Source: Planctomycetota bacterium (GTDB lineage Bacteria; Planctomycetota; Planctomycetia; Planctomycetales; Planctomycetaceae). Taken from it: a stretch of DNA of 64,000 nucleotides. Shown here piece after piece: positions 17,516-26,700 of this stretch. Position numbers and translations under genes: made by a program. The DNA lies in NCBI GenBank assembly GCA_030836185.1, contig JAURQH010000050.1, forward strand, positions 1 to 64,000, in the 5' to 3' direction. The notes beneath the pieces were generated by a model, which saw only the letters and a program-made list of their open reading frames with translations, was not told the DNA's origin and did no database searches. The number at the start of each line of letters is the position of its first letter. Within the stretch, counting starts at the first letter, position 1.

Positions 17516-17920
17516 CTAGAAGAGCGACTTCTGCTGCTTTTCAACCTGCTTGTTTTTTTTGCCAGAACGCTGTTTCGTCTTGGTTTTCTTGGCAGCGGGA
17601 GCTTTTGCTTTCTTCTTCTTAGCTGGCTTGTTGACTGTTTTTTTTGCCGGTTTTTTCACCGATTTCTTCTTCGTGCCACTCGATTTCTTTTTGACGGACT
17701 TTTTGGGCTTGGGACTCTTGGCAGGCTTCTTCTTCGGGGGTGTTTTCTTTTTTGCAGGCGACTTGGAAGTCTTCTTTTTGGCCGATTTTTTCTTCTTCTT
17801 TTTTCCAGCCTTCTTCTTCGGTTTTCCCGAAGATTTCTCGTTTTGACCATCGCTGAAGATTTGATCCCAACCGGCCACGAATTGTTTCGAAGCTCCTGTG
17901 TGGACGGTATAGCCTGTCAT
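17516..17920 (-). CDS. Lysine-rich histone-H1-like protein
   Basis: A protein of about 134 residues. A short, ordinary N-terminal part (MTGYTVHTGASKQFVAGW, to about residue 28) is followed by about 100 residues made almost only of Lys, Pro, Ala, Ser and Thr. It contains many PAKKK, KKKS and PKKKP units, with a short tail VEKQQKSLF. This is the composition of bacterial histone-H1-like C-terminal tails (for example HctB or the AlgP type), which bind DNA or RNA non-specifically. The conserved-looking head suggests a specific domain or target. The start is taken at ATG 17920; an upstream in-frame TTG at 17935 is possible. Repetition in the coding DNA may make copy number variable. Confidence 0.7.
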   Translation of the reverse strand: MTGYTVHTGASKQFVAGWDQIFSDGQNEKSSGKPKKKAGKKKKKKSAKKKTSKSPAKKKTPPKKKPAKSPKPKKSVKKKSSGTKKKSVKKPAKKTVNKPAKKKKAKAPAAKKTKTKQRSGKKNKQVEKQQKSLF

Positions 17921-18094
17921 ATATGCGACTTTCAAATCTTGGTGACGAGTTCCCTCAGTGATGTCCTTTTAATCTAACATATCCAGAAATTCTCGCAAGA
18001 ATCCGGGAGAGCCTTTGCTGTAGATTGGTCCCGGAACGGCTCGCCTTCTATAATAGAACACTGGATTAATGATCTCTGAACTTTGTAGACAGCT

Positions 18095-18880
18095 ATGAAC
18101 CGTATTGATTCGCTGAAGCAAAATCTGGAACCCTATCGCCGACAATTGATCGAACATCCCTTGTATGACGTGATGGATAATCTCTCTGCATTGCGAACTT
18201 TCATGCAGCATCACGTTTTCGCAGTGTGGGATTTCATGTCGTTGCTGAAAGCACTCCAACAGCGATTCACGGGATCCCAAACTCCCTGGCAACCAGCCGG
18301 AAACCCCCTGGCCTGTCGACTGATCAATGAAATTGTCCTCGGTGAAGAGTCAGACGAAGATGGTGCAGGTGGGTATGCGAGTCATTTTGAACTCTATCAT
18401 CGAGCGATGCAAACTTGTGGCTGCGAGACCTCGCAAATCGACCAACTTCTTGTACGACTCCAAAACGGTGTCCATCTTGAGAGTGCCTTGAGAGAGTCTA
18501 AAATCAGTCCGGCTACCAGTCAATTCATCATGTCGACGTTTGAGTGGATCGATCAAGGCCACGAAATTGAAATTGCCTCCGCTTTTACGTTTGGACGAGA
18601 AGATTTGCTACCAGATCTCTTTCGCAAAATTGTCGGACAGATCGACCGTGAGGAATCGGGACAACTACAACCATTTTTGTATTATCTCGACCGGCATATC
18701 GAACTGGATGAAGATCGTCATGGCCCGATGGCAGACCGGTTGATGGCCGACCTCTGCGGAGACGATCCTGAATCTTGGAAACTCGCCGAACAAACCGCGA
18801 TTTACGCATTGCAGTTGCGGATCAATCTTTGGGATGAAATCACTGCAAAAATCCTCACTCATTCTCCCGCTTCCTGCTGA
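18095..18880 (+). CDS. DUF3050 family protein
   Basis: A 261-residue soluble, all-helical protein of the DUF3050 type, whose fold is probably related to the haem-oxygenase-like superfamily. Conserved blocks are MQHHVFAVWDFMSLLKALQ, HFELYHRAM and YYLDRHIELDEDRHGPMA. The second and third carry His/Glu residues placed as metal ligands are in haem-oxygenase-like diiron proteins. I infer metal binding; the reaction is unknown. The gene starts at ATG 18095 and ends 118 bases before glgC on the same strand. No signal peptide is present. Confidence 0.78.
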   Translation: MNRIDSLKQNLEPYRRQLIEHPLYDVMDNLSALRTFMQHHVFAVWDFMSLLKALQQRFTGSQTPWQPAGNPLACRLINEIVLGEESDEDGAGGYASHFELYHRAMQTCGCETSQIDQLLVRLQNGVHLESALRESKISPATSQFIMSTFEWIDQGHEIEIASAFTFGREDLLPDLFRKIVGQIDREESGQLQPFLYYLDRHIELDEDRHGPMADRLMADLCGDDPESWKLAEQTAIYALQLRINLWDEITAKILTHSPASC

Positions 18881-18997
18881 GTGTTTTCTGTCAATCAAGA
18901 GATTCTGGTCAAATCTCATCTTGTAACACTCACTTCGGCTCCTGATAATCGGAGTTGGTAATGGAATGACTCCGACACACACTTATTGGGTGGGCCT

Positions 18998-20257
18998 ATG
19001 CAGGATGTGTTAGCGATTGTTTTGGCAGGAGGCCGTGGAACTCGCCTGGATCCTCTCACTCGTGATCGTGCCAAGCCGGCGGTCCCGTTTGGCGGAGCCT
19101 ACCGAATCATCGACTTCACACTGTCGAACTGTATCAACAGTGGCTTACGTCGGATGATTGTGCTCACGCAATACAAAGCCGCCAGCCTCGACCGGCATCT
19201 TCAGTTCGGGTGGAATTTTCTTTCACGCCAACTGAACGAATTCATCGAAGTCCTTCCTCCTCAACAACGCCTCGACGATCATTGGTATCAGGGGACGGCT
19301 GATGCCGTCTATCAGAATATCTACACCATCGAGAAGAATCCGTCTGAACAATTGCTGATTCTCTCTGGCGATCACATCTACAAAATGGACTATGCAGAGA
19401 TGATCCGCGAGCACCGGGAATCAGGTGCCGACGCGACCGTCGCCTGTTTGCCCGTTCTTCTCGAACAGGCGTCAGAGTTTGGTGTGATGAAAATTGACGA
19501 ATCCCGTCGCATCATCGATTTTCAGGAGAAGCCAACACACCCCGAGGCAAGTCCTGACGATCCGTTGCGATGTCTGGCCTCGATGGGAGTGTATGTCTTC
19601 AATACACGGTTTTTGTTTGAAGAACTCTGTCGCGATGCAACGGTGCCCGGTTCGGCTCACGACTTCGGCAAGAACATCATTCCGTCCTTAATTCACAAAG
19701 CCAACATCCGAGCGTTTCCGTTTCGGGACAAAAACACGGGGGAAGGCAATTACTGGCGAGATGTTGGTACACTCGATTCTTACTTTGAAGCGAATCAGGA
19801 TCTCATTTCCGTCGAGCCGGAATTGAATCTTTACGACCCCGCATGGCCCGTCCGCACGTATCAGCCAAGTTTACCGCCACCGAAGTTTGTCTTCGCCCAA
19901 CAAGCGGGACCAAACCCACGTCGCGGCGTGGCACTCGATAGCATGGTCTGCGATGGGTCGATCATCTCGGGTGGAAAAGTCGAACGGTCGATCATCGGGC
20001 ACGGCGTCCGAATCTCCAGTTGGTGTGCGGTGGAAGATTCGATTCTGTTTGATGGCGTGCAGCTTGGTCGTGAAGTCCAAATACGCCGAGCCATTATCGA
20101 CAAACATGTTCAGATCCCCGCAGGAACGCGCATCGGCTTCGATCCCGACGAAGACCGCAAAAATGGCTACACAGTGACCAATAGCGGCATCACAGTAATC
20201 CCGAGCACTATTGGCAGCGCCGACCCGAATTTGCTTCCGTTTGCCGCGTCGGGATGA
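18998..20257 (+). CDS. glgC: Glucose-1-phosphate adenylyltransferase
   Basis: ADP-glucose pyrophosphorylase of 419 residues, which makes ADP-glucose from ATP and glucose 1-phosphate for glycogen synthesis. The nucleotide-binding loop AGGRGTRLDPLTRDRAKPAVPFGG is complete. The substrate-binding segments QGTADAVYQN, SGDHIYKMDY, FQEKP and YWRDVGTLDSYFEAN follow. The C-terminal third is a left-handed beta-helix with repeated hexapeptides (SMVCDGSIISGG, SIIGHGVRI, SILFDGVQLG). The ATG at 18998 is chosen, with a purine-rich GGGTGGG upstream; a TTG four codons earlier is in frame. No other glycogen genes are nearby. Confidence 0.96.
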   Translation: MQDVLAIVLAGGRGTRLDPLTRDRAKPAVPFGGAYRIIDFTLSNCINSGLRRMIVLTQYKAASLDRHLQFGWNFLSRQLNEFIEVLPPQQRLDDHWYQGTADAVYQNIYTIEKNPSEQLLILSGDHIYKMDYAEMIREHRESGADATVACLPVLLEQASEFGVMKIDESRRIIDFQEKPTHPEASPDDPLRCLASMGVYVFNTRFLFEELCRDATVPGSAHDFGKNIIPSLIHKANIRAFPFRDKNTGEGNYWRDVGTLDSYFEANQDLISVEPELNLYDPAWPVRTYQPSLPPPKFVFAQQAGPNPRRGVALDSMVCDGSIISGGKVERSIIGHGVRISSWCAVEDSILFDGVQLGREVQIRRAIIDKHVQIPAGTRIGFDPDEDRKNGYTVTNSGITVIPSTIGSADPNLLPFAASG

Positions 20258-20400
20258 TGGCAGGAGAATGTGACGAGAACACCAAGAGCATACAAGATGC
20301 GTGGTAGCGGCATTCATACGCGTGTAAAGCAGATTGTTCTCTCAATTCTGATACAGTCTTCGATTTTGGAACACAAGCATAGCCCCAGATGAAAGAAGTT

Positions 20401-20434
20401 GACTCACGCAGTGGCGCGGCGGCGCAGAGAAAGA
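20401..20434. repeat. 34-nt dispersed repeat, copy 1
   Basis: GACTCACGCA followed by a GC-rich core and CGCAGAG, then a purine-rich end. The same pattern occurs at 27761-27796 and 27967-28000. All three lie in gene-free DNA. Confidence 0.6.
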
Positions 20435-20462
20435 CAAGCATGATGTTCGCTGATCAAAACTC

Positions 20463-20527
20463 AGCCACAAAAAACACGAAGAGACACCAAAAAATACTTT
20501 TTGTGCCTTTTGGTGTTTTTTGTGGCT
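20463..20527. repeat. Perfect inverted repeat
   Basis: Arms AGCCACAAAAAACAC and its exact complement are 15 bp long, separated by about 35 bases that also pair in part (CACC...GGTG). As RNA it would form a long AU-rich hairpin. It resembles widespread small palindromic intergenic elements and is not followed by a clear T run. Confidence 0.6.
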
Positions 20528-20699
20528 ACTAAATGAAAGAACCGCGGATGTCGCCGATAAAATAAAGGGACCGACAACTTCGGGTGACAAGACTTCTCGA
20601 CGATGGTTGCTGGCAATCGTCTCGGTCGCATGATGGTGACCCTTGACCAGCATGGTTTGCGACATCCTCCCGTTCCAAGAGAATGAAGTGGAACTTCAG

Positions 20700-21001
20700 G
20701 AGGACAATTCTTGTCGGAGAACATCCATGGTCTCTTGCTGTCGTTTTCGACAAAAGCACGTGCCTGGTTCGCCTTCGCCTTGGCAGCTTCAGGATGTCTG
20801 GCCATCTCGAGGACGGTGGGAACAATCTGTTTCCGGTCTGTGGGGGAATCGTGATGAACAGCCAATCCTTCAATCCGATGTCTTCCCACATGTAGCCTTT
20901 GCTGGTCTGTTCCGCAAATCGGCAGACGAGGCGGACTGCAGAGCGAGACCGAGCGCAGCCAAGCTGGAGCTCTGCATGAAGTCACAACGATTGAGAGTCA
21001 T
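20700..21001 (-). pseudogene. Remnant of a Tat-exported protein gene
   Basis: Starting at ATG 21001 the minus strand reads [20 protein letters not shown], very close to a Tat leader of the NRRDFL type, but with Cys where the second Arg should be. After this leader the reading moves between frames. One frame gives [20 protein letters not shown] to about 20830. A one-base shift at a CCCCC run continues with [20 protein letters not shown] and [19 protein letters not shown] to about 20700. These pieces look like the start and end of one protein with a large internal deletion and a frameshift. I cannot name the family. The strand is the same as the secreted-protein genes that follow. Confidence 0.5.
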
Positions 21002-21113
21002 AATTTTTCCGGGGGGATGAGTTGATAAATTATTGTAGACGTTCAAAACAAAGTTCAGTGATCATTGGTCATGGTGCTCTTACTTGGGAAGGCAGGCGAG
21101 AGCTTGCACTGCC

Positions 21114-21950
21114 TTACTGCTCTTCAGCTTTAGGTAGTAAAGGAATCGGTCCGCTGAAATTTAAACGCGCAATTTGGTAGTCACCCACGTCACACCATTT
21201 ACGGAAAACAAAATAACCGTTTGTTGCGTTGGTGGCGTTATAGCGTATTTTTGTCGGTTCCCACGATTCTTGCTTTAAGTAAGGTGTTGACAATTCTGGT
21301 TTTGCCGAGCTCAATGCTACATAGACCCAACCCGGTTTGTTAACTTTGAGTTTCAAAGGAGTTTTACCACTACCAGGCATTCTTGCAAACCGATCAAAAG
21401 GTAACCCTGGTGGAATTATTTCCCAAAGATATTTACGGTTTGAGTAGATTTCTGATTTCAACCGAAGGGGCGCAATCTCTTTTATTCCTTCAACAATTTC
21501 ATGGGTTACCAGTGCATCCGGCGTGATTACATTTGCTACTGAGTTTTTGATCTGTGTTAGTTCATCCCGGTACTTCTTGGCTTGCTCGACCATATCGTTT
21601 TTAACGGCTTCTTCGATCACCTCGTCAAAGACATCTGATAAATCATCAGTTGCACGTTTAATATCAGCCGAATAAGCAGTGGTTCGAACCAAGCTCGGTA
21701 AACTCCCTTTTTGCATAAAAGCCGTTTTTTCTTGGTTGAGTGCTTCTACGCTTTCGAGGCTTCCTCTTCGCTTCGCGCTCTCCACCTTGTCATCGAGTTC
21801 TTCGATCAGATCGGCTCTTGCCTCTTTAATGGCAGATGTAAACTGTTCTCTTGCCTTATCGATCCGAGCATCTGTCTCTTGGGCAGATAATGAGGGTGCC
21901 AAGTAACAGGCGGATAGGATCGCAATCAGGATTAGCCTAAAACTTTCCAT
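21114..21950 (-). CDS. Secreted coiled-coil protein of unknown function
   Basis: A 278-residue protein with a signal peptide ending SLSA (about residue 23). The mature protein begins with roughly 120 residues of charged, coiled-coil-like helix (ARIDKAREQFTSAIKEARAD, then EEAVKNDMVEQAKKYRDEL). It ends with a beta-rich domain (about 165-270) containing KLKVNKPGWVYVALSS and NGYFVFRKWCDVGDYQIARL. The layout, a secreted helical stalk plus a small beta domain, is common among planctomycete proteins of unknown role. The start is the ATG at 21950. The ThuA-like gene lies upstream on the same strand, about 120 bases away. No enzymatic motif is seen. Confidence 0.7.
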   Translation of the reverse strand: MESFRLILIAILSACYLAPSLSAQETDARIDKAREQFTSAIKEARADLIEELDDKVESAKRRGSLESVEALNQEKTAFMQKGSLPSLVRTTAYSADIKRATDDLSDVFDEVIEEAVKNDMVEQAKKYRDELTQIKNSVANVITPDALVTHEIVEGIKEIAPLRLKSEIYSNRKYLWEIIPPGLPFDRFARMPGSGKTPLKLKVNKPGWVYVALSSAKPELSTPYLKQESWEPTKIRYNATNATNGYFVFRKWCDVGDYQIARLNFSGPIPLLPKAEEQ

Positions 21951-22072
21951 GAAAATAATTCCTTAATCAATGCCAATCTGTGGCCGCAAACAATCTTCCG
22001 CGTTGAATCTACTCTGGCACGCATCCCGTGCGCTCGCGTTCAAGGGCTATCTTTTCATGGCCCTTCAACCCA

Positions 22073-23074
22073 TCACTGATGATCTTTCACCAGCACACCT
22101 TTTTTGTACTTCTTGAAGCCGAAGAAGCTGGGATCGTATTCGCCCACCGGTTCGACGTTCAGGTCGGCTTTGATCTGATCGGTTAAGCCGGTCGCCCAAT
22201 AGGTGCCGTTGACGACGAGTCGGCGTAAGTCTTCATTGGTAAAATCAATGGCGGCTCCCATGGTGGTGGTGAGAATCTTGCTCTTGCCGCCGGGAGTCGG
22301 ATATTCCCGAGTCCACACCAAGGGCATCATCGTTTTGTCTTTGTTGGGAGGATCGTTGGGCTTCATCCCTTTCAAAACCTGACCGTGCATTAATACCGTT
22401 GCGTCATCGGGCAGATGAGTGACGCCATAAACATCGGTTGGTCCCCAGACATCATCGACCCCTTCGAGGATCGGATGTTTGGCATGCACATCGTTAATGA
22501 CGCCGCGAGTGCTTTCTTTGCCGTGATGTCCGTGGTGGCTGACCCAGGTTTCTCCGAGGACTTCCTGACCGAAGCCACCCGCCCAAGGCTCTTTGGCTCG
22601 CCAATGATACTTGGCATACGGGCTATCTGTATTGCGAGTATAATTGAAGGCATGAGTCGAAGTTCGTAGCGAGATGAACGGCTTGCCGGCTTTGAAATAG
22701 TCATCAAAATATTTCATATCTTCATCGGGAAGCTCTCGGAAGCGGAGTCCCAGAATGACCAGGTCGGCTTGTTCCAGATGGCTCATGCCGGGAATATTGG
22801 TTTGATTGTCGGGATTGATCTCAGTCGTTTCCGGGTTTTGCGAGAACAATACCGTGCAGGTGAAGCCGTGACGTTCGGCCAGCATCTTCCCCAGCATGGG
22901 GAATGCTTCCTCGGAGCGATATTCTTCGTCACCCGAGATGAAGACGATGTGTTTGCCTTGTCCGGGTCCGTCTTGTCCTTTGTAGGTGACCCATTGGACT
23001 TTTTCGGCATGGGCCGACGCGAGCGACATCAAAGACAAACCGGTCATCAGAGCAACAGAAAACAGCCGTGGCAT
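22073..23074 (-). CDS. Secreted ThuA-domain protein
   Basis: A 333-residue exported protein of the ThuA-like (class-I glutamine-amidotransferase-like fold) family. A signal peptide covers residues 1-23 (ending AHA). The domain begins KHIVFISGDEEYRSEEAFPML, with the typical SHLEQADLVILGLRFRELPDE strand-turn. It continues with GKPFISLRTSTHAF, GETWVSHHGHHG and KILTTTMGAAIDF. Planctomycete ThuA proteins often accompany sugar degradation or cytochrome-type dehydrogenases, but no such genes are adjacent here. The biochemical activity of the family is poorly defined. The start is ATG 23074. A separate short transcript seems to end just upstream (terminator 23202-23234), so this gene needs its own promoter in 23075-23200. 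Confidence 0.85.
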   Translation of the reverse strand: MPRLFSVALMTGLSLMSLASAHAEKVQWVTYKGQDGPGQGKHIVFISGDEEYRSEEAFPMLGKMLAERHGFTCTVLFSQNPETTEINPDNQTNIPGMSHLEQADLVILGLRFRELPDEDMKYFDDYFKAGKPFISLRTSTHAFNYTRNTDSPYAKYHWRAKEPWAGGFGQEVLGETWVSHHGHHGKESTRGVINDVHAKHPILEGVDDVWGPTDVYGVTHLPDDATVLMHGQVLKGMKPNDPPNKDKTMMPLVWTREYPTPGGKSKILTTTMGAAIDFTNEDLRRLVVNGTYWATGLTDQIKADLNVEPVGEYDPSFFGFKKYKKGVLVKDHQ

Positions 23075-23201
23075 GTGAATATTCCTTGTGGATGAATCAA
23101 TCAGGGTGTACCACTTTTGTACCGCGCGACCGTCCTGATTGCACGAATTTTCCGCGGTGTAGAGATCGAAACAGTGCCGAAATTGAGAGAGTACCGCGCA
23201 T

Positions 23202-23234
23202 AAAAACAGGCCCCGGTAAGATACCGAGACCTGC
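23202..23234 (-). terminator. Intrinsic terminator of the 23.2-23.5 kb short transcript
   Basis: On the minus strand, CAGG...CGGTA-TCT-TACCG...CCTG is followed by TTTTTA. The stem has a three-base loop and an interior mismatch region. It lies 128 bases upstream of the ThuA-like start, so it must end a separate transcript. Confidence 0.65.
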
Positions 23235-23335
23235 TGCTTGTCAGGCGTTCTAAGAGATCAACATAGGAGTAGATAGCCTCCGAACGGACCTCTCGGAGAT
23301 GGTGGCTGAGTCAACGGCCCGCCGACTGTCTAGGT

Positions 23336-23407
23336 CAGACCACCTCGACATTGGCTGGAACTACATAAAGATGATTCCACAAGACCACCTCCTTTCTCTG
23401 TTGCATC
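23336..23407 (-). CDS. Micro-ORF, 23 residues (or 15 from an internal TTG)
   Basis: From ATG 23407 the frame encodes 23 residues and ends at TGA 23336. AAAGGAGGTG, a 10-nt perfect complement to the usual 16S rRNA 3' end, lies inside the frame and 3 bases before a TTG at 23383. From that TTG a 15-residue peptide LWNHLYVVPANVEVV (first residue read as Met) would be made. A second frame from ATG 23414, with GGAGG 6 bases upstream, gives 27 residues rich in Gly, Ser and Cys and overlaps it. Which is translated cannot be decided. The first has the more protein-like composition. It is far below normal gene-calling length. Function is unknown; it could be a leader peptide. Confidence 0.45.
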
Positions 23408-23522
23408 AGTCATCGCGTCCTCCGCGAGTCTGAATTACCCCCTGCCTTAACGTGAGCCACACGATAGAGGGCAGGCGTTTGTCCTGTCGAGCTGCGTTAG
23501 CTTCGACCTGTAGTTGGCGAAA

Positions 23523-23550
23523 TTGTACGCCAACTTTCTTTTAAGTCGAG
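23523..23550 (-). promoter_or_regulatory. Promoter-like elements of the short transcript
   Basis: On the minus strand, TCGACT (23550-23545, four of six to consensus) is followed after 16 bases by TACAAT (23528-23523, five of six). The -10 lies within a GTTGGCG/CGCCAAC inverted repeat, which could also act as an operator or as a plus-strand hairpin. Confidence 0.45.
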
Positions 23551-23725
23551 ATCAGATTCCCGGAACTCGATGAAAGATTCATGAAATTTTCCAATCTCCC
23601 GTCCGGGTAAGGCATTGAGTGTTGGCTCGCTGCCCGATTTCGATCTCATTTTGCATTACACGCAAGAGATCTGTCTGAAAATGACGACTTTTCTGATAGA
23701 CATACAGCTACGAGGAAAGGTTCTC

Positions 23726-26700
23726 ATGTCTGACGAAGAAAATCCCCAAGAAGCGTCTGAAATCGCGGCGAAATCTGCCGGTTCTCAAAAGTCTCGACCA
23801 AAGCCGAGACGAAAAAAACGCCGATTTCTGAAAACTGCGATCTTTTTGCTCATCCTGATCGCGGCCGTGGTTGCCGTTGCGCCGGAGATAATCGCACGGA
23901 CATCGTTACGCAATACTTTGATTGCGAAGTTCTCACCGGAATATGACGGTCGGCTGGTTCTCGGCCAAACGTCACTCGGTTGGTTGAAACCGATTTCGGT
24001 CAAACAGGTCGAACTGAAATACCCCGACGGCGACACTTGGGCCGTCATTGACGATCTGCAGGGAGAATTTACACTCCTCGATCTCATTCTCGAACCGTCG
24101 CAACTGGGTCAATGGACTGCATCGCAGTGTCAAGTGACCGTCCGTTGCGAGCCGGGAACAACCGATGTTGAGCACTGGCTGGACAATCTCTCCGAAGAGC
24201 AGCAAGCGAGCAGCCCATCGACTGTTTCGTTCTCGACAAAATCCATGTTACTCACACTGATCTCCACTGATCAGAAATCTCAATTCAAATTGAGCAATCT
24301 CGATTACCGCCAGAATTCTGACTCAGTCGTGAAGATCGTGAGTCAGGTCGAAGTGATCTCCGAAAAACCGCAAGACGCCGCGGGCAAGCTCGATCTGGAT
24401 CTCGACTTCAAGTCAACGACTCAGGCCAATATTGTCGCGTCGTCTTTTCCGTTGAAAACGCTTGAGCCGCTCTTCGTGCGGTTCGACATCTCGGAAACGA
24501 TCACCGGAACCATTGAAGGGAATTGGAAACTGACCGGCGATGAGGAAAGTTCCCTGCAGTTTGATGGACGGGGCAAGGTGGAACAACTCGCCATCGCTCA
24601 AAACCAAACATCTGTGCTTTCAGTCGATTCACTTTCGCTCGATCTGGCAACCAGCTATTCGTCTCAAGGCTGGAAAGTCTCCCGTTTGAACGGCGTCACT
24701 GATTTCGGTCAAATCAGTTTGGACGGAGTGGTTCAACTACCGACCACGCTGAATCTGAACCAGTCCACTTTTGACCAATTACTCACACAGTCGTTTGCTG
24801 TTACGGGTGACCTGGAATTAAGTGCTTTGACTCGTCGTTTTCCCGGTTTGTTGACTCTCCAAGAAGGTGTCGAGTTACAGCGTGGGACATCGGCATTTCG
24901 AATGGAATCACTCCCCGATGAGACGACACCTCGACTGACAGCCAGCTTTGATGTGCAGAATATTGTCGCCAAGACGCCCGTTCCTCAAATTGAGTGGGCA
25001 AAACCGTTCACCGCCAGTGCCATCATTCAGCGTTCCCAAAATCAATGGGACATCGAAAGACTGGATATCAATTCCAAAGCGGTCTCTCTGAGCGGCAGCG
25101 GAAACTGGAATTCTGCAAACATCACAGCAGACATCAACCTAGCTGAGTTCCTGCAGGAATGGAGTCGCATCTTCGACTTTGGTGACTTGCAGTTAGCGGG
25201 GCAAGTCCGCGGCAATGCGACCTGTCAAACGACTGAAGAGGGACCGATCCGTCTGGACGCCACATTGACCGGAACCGATTTGGTAATGGGTTGGACCAGT
25301 GCCGATCTCTGGCGATTTCAAAAGTTGCAAGCCGACATCAAAGGATCGGGAACTCTCGACGACAACAAGCAATTACAACTGATCGAACTCTCCACCACCA
25401 TCACCACCGACCGCGACCAAATCACGCTCACACAACAACCCACGTTGAAAAATCAATCAATCCCAAACTGGAAACTCGAAGGCGTCGGCGAACTCTCGGG
25501 ACTCACTGGACAGCTCCTCGCTTCGCGCATTCCGGGCCGTATGTCGGGGCGTTACAATCTGGAAACCGTACTGATTCGCTCCGCGAAAGAAGACCAGTTT
25601 GAGCCTTTTGATCTCGAGTTAACGAATCTTCTGTTCGCGTCTGAGGGAGTAAAACTTCAAGAACCCCAACTTCAACTCACCGGTTCGTTCGCCATCAATC
25701 ACGAGTCACAGACTTTGACCAGCGACGAAATCATTTTGAACTGTCCCACAATTGCAGCGCGTGTCAATGACTTGAAACTGCCGTTGCAGAACCTGAGTTC
25801 CACTGACGCCAAACTGGCCGCTCGCGGACGCATCGAGCGGCTCTGGAAATATATCGAACCGGATTCAACCCGCCCTGCCCCGACCGGCATGCTCAATTTA
25901 CAACTCTCGGCGACACGACAATTGAACGGCACCGATCTCGTCTGGAAACTGACAGCCGACGATCTGAAGTGGCCCGAACCCATCGCCGGAGTTCCCACTC
26001 GAACCGTCTCCACCAACAATCGCACCAGCATCGCTCCCGTCTGGAGAGGGAAAGCCATTTATCTCACAACTAACGACCGCCTCTCCATCAACGAAAGTCA
26101 CATCAGCGCGGAAGGGCTCGATTGCCGATTGACGGGAGACATCGAAAATGTGTCGTCGACTCCCTTCGCCAGCTTGGAAGGTAACTGCCAATACGATTGG
26201 CAGTCATTGCGTCAACTCTATCCCGATCTCACCGGGCCAGACTTGATCCTTTACGGCCAACACGAAACACCCATCTCGTTAAGCATTCCACTTTCTGATA
26301 CCCCCGAGAATCAACGAGCGATGTCGGGAAATGTTGCCGTCGCGTGGGACCGGGGGGACTGGAACGGTTTACCCATCGGGCCGGCCATTATCACCGTTGA
26401 CCTCACACCGGACCAAATGTCGATTCGACCGGTCGAAGTGACCGTCTCTACCGGCACTGTCCGTTTCGGCCCGAGTATCAATCGGACCGATCAGGGAGCC
26501 GTGTTGGTTCAACCCGCAGAACGTCTGCTCAATCAGGTCCAACTGACCGACGAAATTTGTCATCAATGGCTGAAATATGTCTCCCCCATGACGGCCGACT
26601 CGGCTCGCGTGAGTGGTACGTTCTCGGTTGACAACTCTTCGGCACTGGTCGTTCCGCTGGATCGCCCTGAGCAAATCAATGCCCAAGGACTCGTGATGAT

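Larger units (their letters stand above)
20258..21113. other. Non-coding region with repeats and a decayed gene
   Basis: About 855 bases with no intact gene. It contains a 34-nt GC-rich repeat, a perfect 15-bp inverted repeat and, on the minus strand, remnants of a protein gene in two frames (20700-21001). These are listed separately. The remaining open frames look random. Confidence 0.55.
23202..23515 (-). ncRNA. Candidate structured short transcript with micro-ORF
   Basis: On the minus strand a promoter-like pair (23523-23550) and an intrinsic terminator (23202-23234) bracket about 310 nt. Several inverted repeats lie inside: GTCGAAGCT...AGCTCGAC near 23487-23508, CCTGCC...GGCAGG near 23440-23477, and CGCG-GAGGA-CGCG at about 23416-23428. 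The last places a Shine-Dalgarno core in a small loop. A micro-ORF with an extended ribosome binding site lies in the middle. It does not match tmRNA, RNase P, 6S or a riboswitch that I know. It may be a dual-function RNA, a small-protein mRNA, or a leader. Confidence 0.5.

Noticed and set aside
23514-23543. Plus-strand terminator (GTTGGCG...CGCCAAC then TTTCTTTT)
   Set aside because: No plus-strand gene lies upstream; the same bases hold the -10 of the minus-strand transcript, so the palindrome is treated as part of that promoter.
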